From Branchiostoma floridae (Eukaryota > Chordata > Leptocardii > Amphioxiformes > Branchiostomatidae): a stretch of 26,542 nt of DNA. Positions within the stretch are counted from its first letter, which is position 1, and each line of letters starts with the position of its first letter. A program made the translations under genes and the position numbers. Below, one piece after another: positions 19,931-26,542 of the stretch. The notes beneath the pieces are model-generated. The model saw only the letters and a program-made list of their open reading frames with translations, made no database searches and had not been told where the DNA came from. The DNA lies in NCBI RefSeq assembly GCF_000003815.2, contig NC_049991.1, forward strand, positions 12,034,482 through 12,061,023, in the 5' to 3' direction.

Positions 19931-19987
19931 GGAATACCTACATGTAGCATCTAATATTTGTTATCAATATAAACAATTGATGTCCCA
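19878..19987 (+). CDS. Candidate first coding exon (plus strand), unrecognised
   Basis: ATG at 19878 has A at -3 and G at +4. It opens 36 codons, MVANLRIAVRQRVFAVALEY then LHVASNICYQYKQLMS, to a donor-like A|GTAAGG at 19988, leaving two bases. Without splicing the frame ends at TAA 19989-19991. The first half lies in CpG-rich DNA. No signal peptide or known domain. The phase does not fit the candidate exon at 20151, which needs one carried base. Confidence 0.28.
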
Positions 19988-20150
19988 GTAAGGTCACAGA
20001 CATACATGGAAGAGGAGACAACTCTTGAGAGATTCTTAAGTTTCCCTTCTCATGACAGTTCTTTATAGAACCATATGATTTGCCAGGTGACTTCTAATCC
20101 TCTTCACCTTCAATTTACCCGATTGCTTGTAAATTGCGTTTTGTTTGCAG

Positions 20151-20218
20151 AGTCACTTGATGTACTGATAAAAGGGCTGGAAGGCAGTCTAGATCATCTT
20201 TTCAACCTCCTTGTCTAG
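20151..20218 (+). CDS. Weak candidate terminal exon
   Basis: Acceptor AATTGCGTTTTGTTTGCAG ends at 20150 and is strong. After two bases, 21 codons (SLDVLIKGLEGSLDHLFNLL and one more) reach TAG at 20216-20218. The peptide is an amphipathic leucine-rich helix in character. AATAAA follows at 20615-20620. Too short to assign. Confidence 0.25.
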
Positions 20219-22307
20219 ATGTACTGTACACCAAAGACATTGTCATTACAATTACAGCCTCCTGCCCAGCCATGCTTCCATCGTGTGTCAATTTGGAGAA
20301 GTAGGGCAACGCAATCATTCAAAACAAGTGGAAAACCTGTTATTGCCTATTAACTGAGGCATCGTGCTCTCTGCAGGTGACGTCAGCAGTGCCACACGCT
20401 TGCCGCCAGATTGCTTTTCTGTTTGGTTGTGGTAATTTCTTTACATCTTCTCACCCAGTGGAGGTAATGGGAGGTGACTTGCCTGTGTGTCAGTGACGTT
20501 AATGTTGTTACATGTCTATGAGGTGTAAACAGAATTTTGGATCCACAGAAAATTATGACTACCTTGTACGTTATAGCACACAATTACTTAGTAAATTAAA
20601 AGTTGTACATAAAGAATAAAGTGTTGCTTTCTTGAAGAACAAATAATTGCAATGGAAATCTACGAATATACAGAGAAACAGCTCTCTTGAGTTGACATCA
20701 GCTGTGAACAGGATATGACCTTAATTACAGAGGTAACAGGTTTTTCACTTGTTAGAATGATTACATTACCCCACTTCTACAGATTGACACATGTTTGATG
20801 CATGACTGGGGAGATGGGTGGAATTGGTATGGACAGTATATATATAAATGTCTCCAGTTTAATGTTTGGCACAGTTGATTTGACTCCAACTTTCAACTCT
20901 TCAACCAGTGTACTGTGACTGTTGTTAAAGGTGGTGTGACAATGTATGTACCCTTCTACTTCAGATCATTATCAGTATACTGTTTGTATAATGGTTCATA
21001 ATGATGAGTGCAATTTTTTGGGAGTAATAGTCCAATAGTAATGAGGGGAATACAGGTTAGAATTACTATTATGTTGGAATTATCTGCACTGGCTCACTTC
21101 TGTTAGATAGCAGCGCCTCCTAGCAGTTGTATTACAAACTACAGATTATGAGGATGTGCATTATCTGAATATTGCTGCCATTGTCCTATTGCCTCTGTAG
21201 AAGAATGAAACTTCATGGACAGATAGTTATATAATTTCTATTCATTGAATAGTTTACAAATATTATAATGAATCTACAACAAGCAAGGCAGTAATATCGT
21301 GAGTTAGGCAAATTTGTACACTCTGAGCTCGAAGTGTCATTTGTGCCTAACTGGTAAACGGAGCTCTTGGTTAACCTCATTAATTTGAGCTGCATGTAGG
21401 AAGTGAGTATTTCATCAGCAGTTAGAGCATCAAGGGTGCAGTAGCTCTGTAACATACTATAAATTCATCAATTTTTTGCTATGGTTTGATTTTGCGGTAG
21501 GAGGGAAAGGAAGGCTTCTGTTGTGTTTTAGATTTGCTGTTGAAATATTATTGTAGTACAGTAATAATAACATTTACTCTCATAATTCCACTGGGTGCCT
21601 TAATACTGCCACATCCAAAAACGTTGTTATAAAAGCCTTCTCAAGTTATCTTCAACATTCTAATATCTGAAGTATATATTCCTGAGGATTACTGATGCTG
21701 TATTGGTGCTGTATTCTCTTTATTTAGATCACTTTATGTTACTTTTTCTCTGTATTATAGTACCAGGTGGAATTATGAGAGTTGATGTTATATCGTGATG
21801 TATTCATGAGTGGTAGAGATGTAACCTCCAAAACTGAGAGGTAAACCCACAGCAAAAGTTTCAAAATTGTACAGTATTGGAATTTGGATCACCAACCAAA
21901 TCCAAAGTGGTCCATTCCAAACATTTATCTCATCTTATTACTTTACAGGAAGAAAATACTTACAGAAAATCTCTGTACTTTGAAAGTGGGATGGCTTAAC
22001 ATATAGTTACTTTTGTTATGGACCGCATTCTTGCCATATATAAACTTATTTCAAGTGTTTTCTGTGAAGATTACATTCCATTGTGTTGACATGAAGATTT
22101 TTCCATTTCATATCAGATATTCATTTGAACTGAAATATTACATGATGATCATAGTTGATCATTGCTGAATGATTGTATTATTTCTTGTTCTTGAATAATA
22201 TCATACATGTTGGCAGTTTTGTACTTGCGACCTGAAGTGACCTGCGTGCAGTGACTTTGTTCTTTGTCCTGGCCCCGTTATCTGAGCTGGCCCATCTCTG
22301 CTTGCAG
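20219..22307. other. Unassigned stretch
   Basis: AT-rich, no supported exon. Holds a palindromic CRE at 20378-20385, a poly(A)-like AATAAA at 20615-20620, and short unconvincing frames (20383-20583, 21213-21455). Confidence 0.45.
20378..20385. promoter_or_regulatory. Palindromic CRE octamer
   Basis: TGACGTCA in a mildly GC-rich patch (GCAGGTGACGTCAGCAG). Confidence 0.25.
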
Positions 22308-22476
22308 TACAAACCTGTCTGAGCCCCCCTCACTTGTCGCCCCACCGCGAAGTGCACCAGGATTACGGGAGTCGGGATGGGAGTGGGGGCATGTAGGTGT
22401 GAAGTGTGGCATGGGGACGTCTTTAAAGCCCACCTGTGTGTACAATAAATCACAGCTGGAACAAACAAACATTTAG
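22308..22476 (+). CDS. Candidate terminal exon, unrecognised
   Basis: Acceptor CCCATCTCTGCTTGCAG ends at 22307. One base, then 55 codons: TNLSEPPSLVAPPRSAPGLR, a WEWGHVG stretch, KCGMGTSLKPTCVYNKSQ and a stop TAG at 22474-22476. The first ~110 bp are GC-rich against AT-rich surroundings. Its phase would accept the overhang of both the 2155 and 15506 exon candidates. The opposite strand is also open for 119 codons (22178-22537), so strand is uncertain. AATAAA at 22444-22449 lies inside the frame. No known domain. Confidence 0.33.
22367..22389 (+). other. G-quadruplex motif (plus strand)
   Basis: G-runs of 3, 3, 3 and 5 with loops of 4, 2 and 3 bases; meets the G3+N1-7 rule. Falls inside the candidate exon, so an RNA quadruplex is possible. 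Confidence 0.5.
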
Positions 22477-22704
22477 CAATTAAGAGACCTGATTTTGAAG
22501 ATGTGTTTTCTTTGAAGACATTGAAGTGTCCCATCATGCTTGCTATATGTTGAAAGGTCTCACTGTCATTAAATGTTCAAATGAATGTTACAGTATTAAG
22601 TTAAAAACACTTGTGCAATTTGCCATATTCTGCAGTTTAGAATTAACAGGATTTTCATCTAACATTGACTTCTTTTTAAAGGTATACACATGTACCTCCA
22701 TATT

Positions 22705-22865
22705 TAAGCACTTTTTAAATACGCTCCATATTCTCTGTCATCAGTGTTTTTCAAGGTAAAGATTGTGGAATTCTTCGGAATTGTATATTTTAAGTAAGGA
22801 CTTTTTAAACCTCCATATTCTTTGTCGTCAGTGTTATTCAAGGTAAAGAACGTGAAATTCTTTGG
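22705..22865 (+). repeat. Diverged tandem duplication, ~90-bp period
   Basis: TAAGCACTTTTTAAA...CTCCATATTCTCTGTC..CAGTG...CAAGGTAAAGA is repeated from 22795 as TAAGGACTTTTTAAAC with the same order of blocks and scattered differences. Confidence 0.75.
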
Positions 22866-24435
22866 CATGTCTGTTGAAGTTCAAGGCAGCAACTTTATGT
22901 TAGCTCCACATTACTAGCTGCATTGCCAAGTGCCTCGTGTCATGGGATGAGGAAATTTACTAGCTTGCTAAATCTCACAAGTCTCAAATCAGGGCAGCAT
23001 TCTTCCATTTTGATGGCGCAAGTATCAAAACTTCTCCCCAGAACTGTTGGCCCAAGCCACTTTCACTGTGATGAGTTATCTAAATATTGACCGGGGGACA
23101 ACTGGGGCAGAAGGTCAGGCGACCGGACCCTCTGTTGTGGCGTCCACGACAAACTTCGGGATGGGTTTGTAGGTTTGTCGTAAACTGGAGGCCGTGCATG
23201 GCATTTACTTGTGAATTAGATCAACGGTGTCTCCTGCGACGCTCCAGTTGGGTGCGAAGCTGGCTACGTAATTAACAGTGACCTCTGGTGTGCCCTCCGA
23301 AGAGATTACGCCAGGCTCCGGTTCACCCCACGTGCAAATGGGTTTAAAGGGGGATCCCTGGTTTAAACAGGACTTGGCTCTGACGAAGGAAAAGTTGTGT
23401 AAATTGTTTGCCGTAGGCGCACTTCAATTTGGGAAGCCAGCCTGAAGTGTGTAGGACTAAAGCATAGCTGACTGATGGAGACAAGAAAAGTTGTTTTTGT
23501 TTAAAGAAAGATTACGAAGAAAGGTCAAACTTTCCCTTGTGAAGTGTTTGCTCTGGTACCTTATGGCACATGCTCATACAGGAGTTTGAATGATGAGGAG
23601 AGGTTTGACGAGTTCTTTACCTTCATATTTCTATCTTTGTGATTTCTCAACACCATATGAAATACAAGCAAAAACATTTTAGTTGCAGCTTTCAGAACAA
23701 CATTTACTTAAACAGCTCTGCATACATCTTCAGTCTGTCATAGACAGGTCTGTTTGCCCAATGCTATGGTCGGCTTAGTGTTATAAGGTCAGATTTGTTT
23801 AGACAAGTGCCTCATGATCATAGCTCTGCAACCTTACGATGCTCCTGAGAGAGAAGGTAGACACACACCTTAGCTTGCGCTTCAGCCAGTGTCATTATCT
23901 ACAGGCCATTCTTAGAAGTGTGTAGAGTTTATGAGCATTAATTATACCTCTAGTGAGTACTGTGGCTGTGTAATGGGTGTTCCTTATGTTGACCAAGCTG
24001 CACTTAAAAAGTTAATGGTGTACTCAACGGTTTACGGATACCTTCTACAAAGTTATAGGACCATATCTGTATTTGAAAAAGGGAGGTCAGGTTGTGTACA
24101 TATGCAGGTTTCTTGTGGATTGTTTGGAGGCAACTACAACTGTAACTGGTCACATTTTTCTATCAGTCTCAGATTTTAGACCATTATGTTTAGAATTGCC
24201 CAAGGACTGAAAGTTACCTTGTAAGAGTATCTCCTGTTGATAAACGTAAAAGACGGTCATAGACTCCTTGCTGCTTACTTACATCCTTTAGTATCTTGTA
24301 CACATCAACTCCTCTTTTACTTTGTCTAAGACTTATACCATTCATTTAAAAGAATATGAATACTGTAGTACTAAGGAGCCAATGCTAAAATTCATATTGA
24401 CTTTGATATATTTCACATCCTAAAATCCAGCATTT
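22866..24435. other. Unassigned stretch with GC-rich patch
   Basis: 23080-23350 is GC-rich with several CpGs but has no splice-bounded frame. The frame at 23931-24179 is open but unsupported by splice sites or family. Confidence 0.4.
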
Positions 24436-24472
24436 TCTGGTACATTCTAATATGTCTGGTACATTCTAATAG
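24436..24472 (+). repeat. 19-bp tandem duplication
   Basis: TCTGGTACATTCTAATATG followed by TCTGGTACATTCTAATAG. Confidence 0.85.
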
Positions 24473-24519
24473 TCAACATCTGGAACAATATTCTTTGTAG
24501 CAGCCCCCTCCCAGCATGA

Positions 24520-25090
24520 TAACCATGGCAACCAGCCTCAGGTCAGGACTTCAGCCATTACCATGGCAACCAGCCTCAGGACTGCAGCCATCACCATGGC
24601 AACCAGCCTCAGGTCAGGACTGCAGCTATTACCATGGCAACCAGCCTCAGGTCAGGACTGCAACCATGACAACCAGCATCAGGTCAGGACTGTAGCCATC
24701 ACCATGGCAACCAGCCTTAGGTCAGGACTACAGCAATAACCATGGCAACCAGCCTCAGGACTGCAGCCAACCATGGCAACCAGCCTCAGGTCAGGACTGC
24801 AGCTATTACCATGGCAACCAGCCTCAGGTCAGGACTACAGCCATCACCATGGCAACCAGCCTCAGGACTGCAGCCATCACCATGGCAACCAGCCTCAGGT
24901 CAGGACAACAGCAATAACCATGGCAACCAGCCTCAGGCCAGAACTGCAGCTATAACCATGGCAATCAGCCTCAGGTCAGGACTGTAGCTATCACCATGAC
25001 AACCAGTCTCAGGTCAAGGCTGTCACCATCACCATGGCAAGCAGCCTCAGGTCAGAACTGCAGCCATAACCATGGCAACCAGCCCTTGGC
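24520..25090 (+). repeat. 38-bp minisatellite, about 15.5 units, with X-box motif
   Basis: Unit: ACCATGGCAACCAGCCTCAG, then GTCAGGACTGCAGCCAT plus one base. About fifteen full units and a final partial one. Some units lack GTCAG (33 bp), interleaved with 38-bp units. Eight unit junctions read ATYACCATGRCAAC, which fits the RFX/DAF-19 X-box consensus RYYNYYATRRNRAC in full. Most units also hold AGGTCA and CTGCAG. Open frames through it (24742-24987, 24773-24955) are repeat artefacts. Confidence 0.9.
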
Positions 25091-25384
25091 TTCTAATGAA
25101 ATTATTAATCGATTTCGATAAATGTCTTTTACGTAACCACAGTTCTTCTTTCCTGCATCAGATGAGGCTAACATGATGGAAGTGAGGTGTGTTTGAGAGG
25201 ACAGATGGGTATCATCATCCCCCAGTCATCTTGTCTCTTGATATGATTCATCTGATTGGCCAGTAGCCGCAGTCATCACAAAAGTGTTAATCAGATGGAT
25301 CAGAATTGTAAAAATACCCTGAAGTTGATATATAAAGCTGAAACACGCCCTTGCCAAATATACCATCTCCTCTATATGCTGCAG

Positions 25385-25522
25385 CCCCACCCGAACAGAC
25401 ACCCAAATATACCCGTGGTGATCTATTCTGGTGAGGTGGGTGTGGACCAGTTTCCTACAGCCGGAAGTACCATGTTTACGGTACAGACAGAGGCTGGAGC
25501 CAGACACGACCCGATCCTCTGA
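25385..25522 (+). CDS. Candidate terminal exon, unrecognised
   Basis: Acceptor ACCATCTCCTCTATATGCTGCAG ends at 25384 and is strong. The phase-0 frame PHPNRHPNIPVVIYSGEVGV, DQFPTAGSTMFTVQTEAGAR, HDPIL ends in TGA at 25520-25522. Composition shifts from AT-rich to about 53% GC at the acceptor. The sequence looks like a beta-strand-rich extracellular or enzyme fragment but matches no family I know. TCTG|GTGAGG at 25432 is a possible internal donor, so it may be an internal exon. The longest frame in the window (minus, 25226-25576) overlaps it and is taken as the shadow. Confidence 0.4.
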   Translation, partial: PHPNRHPNIPVVIYSGEVGVDQFPTAGSTMFTVQTEAGARHDPIL

Positions 25523-26542
25523 TACGTCCTTCATCAAACACATGCCAGGAACTGTAATCATACGAGCCATATTCAAAATATGCCATTAATCGAGTCGCTC
25601 GTCTTTACTCCCCAACTTCACAGCTAAGACATTCCCTTTTTGGTGCTCTTCATGCTGAGCTTCCTACGCCCTCAGCTTTAATGTAGATTATTCCGTAATC
25701 TGGACAAAATGATGCACTTTCAATTTGCGGCTTTTCCATGTGGTTCTGATTGTTCCCCGTCCCCAGTGAATCCAAATCTTTGCCTTTTATTTAACGGAAC
25801 TGACAGGTGTTGCTTGGGGGAAAGTTGGCCTAAAGCTTAATCTGGCTTTTGGGCTTCCCCACCAAATGGCCAAATTATTTGGCGATGTAGGAGGTGATAC
25901 AAGTTCAAAGCGTACTTTTAGATCTGGGTGGAGGTGACTAATATGGAAGCAGAAGATTTCATCACTACTGCAGATGCACACTTCACTCCTTGGGATATAA
26001 TCTGGATATTATGGGCTGGCGACTCTGGCTTATGAGGAATCCTCCAGGGATTTCTGATTACTAACAACTGGGGTTTGGAGGGGGGCTGTGGACCACTTCA
26101 ATAGTTGATGAAAGATTTCAGTATTCTAAATCATAATTATAAGTGTAGCTGCTTTAGTATACTAAATTTTTGTCTTTTCTATGCAGCCGTACATGATGTG
26201 AATTATTGATGAAGACAGGCTTCCCATTTAAGCAATGTCAAGTACATGTTCAGATTCTATTTCTGTCTTAATAGTTATGCTTACATAAGGCCCACCTCTT
26301 GTTCTTTCCAAGATTCGTTTAGCCAAACATAGATTTTTAGAAGAAATTGGTTTCCATATAAAGTCTGTCTGGATTGTTGTTTCTAAGAATCATACAAATT
26401 TGCCAGGTTCAATTTGCATGATGATTATAAGCCAGATGAAACCCTTGAGGTGAGGTGAGGTGAGGTACTTCTAGAGTTAAAACCAGTCTCAGCACAAACC
26501 CTGCATCTTATGATACCTCACTGTAACAACTTGCTGTGGTAA
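25523..26542. other. Unassigned stretch at window end
   Basis: No exon supported. A minus frame at 25787-25981 may be a repeat fragment but is not identified. No AATAAA close to 25522. Confidence 0.4.
26446..26465 (+). repeat. TGAGG microsatellite
   Basis: Four tandem copies of TGAGG. Confidence 0.8.

Noticed and set aside
23931-24179. 82-codon plus-strand ORF
   Set aside because: Plausible-looking peptide but no promoter, no acceptor or donor at its ends and no recognised family.
24742-24987. Repeat protein with MATSLR/HGNQPQ units
   Set aside because: Artefact of the 38-bp minisatellite; 38 is not a multiple of three, so the frame shifts from unit to unit.
24520-25090. CRISPR-like array
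   Set aside because: Units are contiguous with no unique spacers, in a eukaryotic setting; it is a minisatellite.
25226-25576. 116-codon minus-strand ORF
   Set aside because: It overlaps the better-supported plus-strand exon 25385-25522, extends into AT-rich flanks, and has no clear splice signals or family resemblance.
1-26542. tRNA or rRNA genes
   Set aside because: No tRNA T-loop/acceptor arrangement or rRNA signature was seen on reading both strands by eye; a tRNAscan-SE run would settle it.

Overview
This is a eukaryotic window: long stretches at roughly 40% GC with only short open frames, metazoan splice signals (GTAAGT/GTGAGT donors, pyrimidine-tract acceptors), CpG-rich promoter-like islands, minisatellites, terminal-inverted-repeat elements and a non-LTR retrotransposon tail. 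It has no operons, Shine-Dalgarno sites or long bacterial genes. The repeat style (TTCGCGG foldback, GC-rich TIR elements, hAT-like MITE, frequent GTAC/ACTAGT words) suggests a marine invertebrate, most likely a cephalochordate (amphioxus, Branchiostoma). That assignment is an inference from texture, not from a recognised gene.

Layout. 1-276: a possible 3' end of a plus-strand gene. 277-2090: no gene seen. 2091-2219: the best promoter/first-exon pair in the window (ETS site, palindromic CRE, an ATG in good context, 65 coding bases, then a GTGAGT donor). 2220-7954: intron-like or intergenic DNA with a G-quadruplex motif and several candidate exons, the best being a 226-bp minus-strand exon at 6409-6634. 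7955-9805: a repeat block holding a 10-unit minisatellite, a foldback, and a hAT-like MITE interrupted by a second element. 13061-13758: a TA-flanked TIR element. 14859-15148: CRE cluster and possible alternative first exon. 15506-15586: a splice-bounded 81-bp open exon. 16658-16780: the C-terminal coding remnant of a LINE on the minus strand. 17.1-18.6 kb: several candidate exons on both strands. 19.26-19.93 kb: a CpG-rich island with ETS and NRF1-type sites and coding starts facing outward on both sides. 22.3 and 25.4 kb: possible terminal exons. 24.52-25.09 kb: a 38-bp minisatellite whose units carry an RFX X-box consensus.

No gene is identified by name. Exon calls rest on splice-site quality, open frame and base composition only. 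Short open frames behind acceptor-like sequences occur often by chance, so most exon confidences are low. Transcript data or comparison with a second amphioxus species would settle them quickly.
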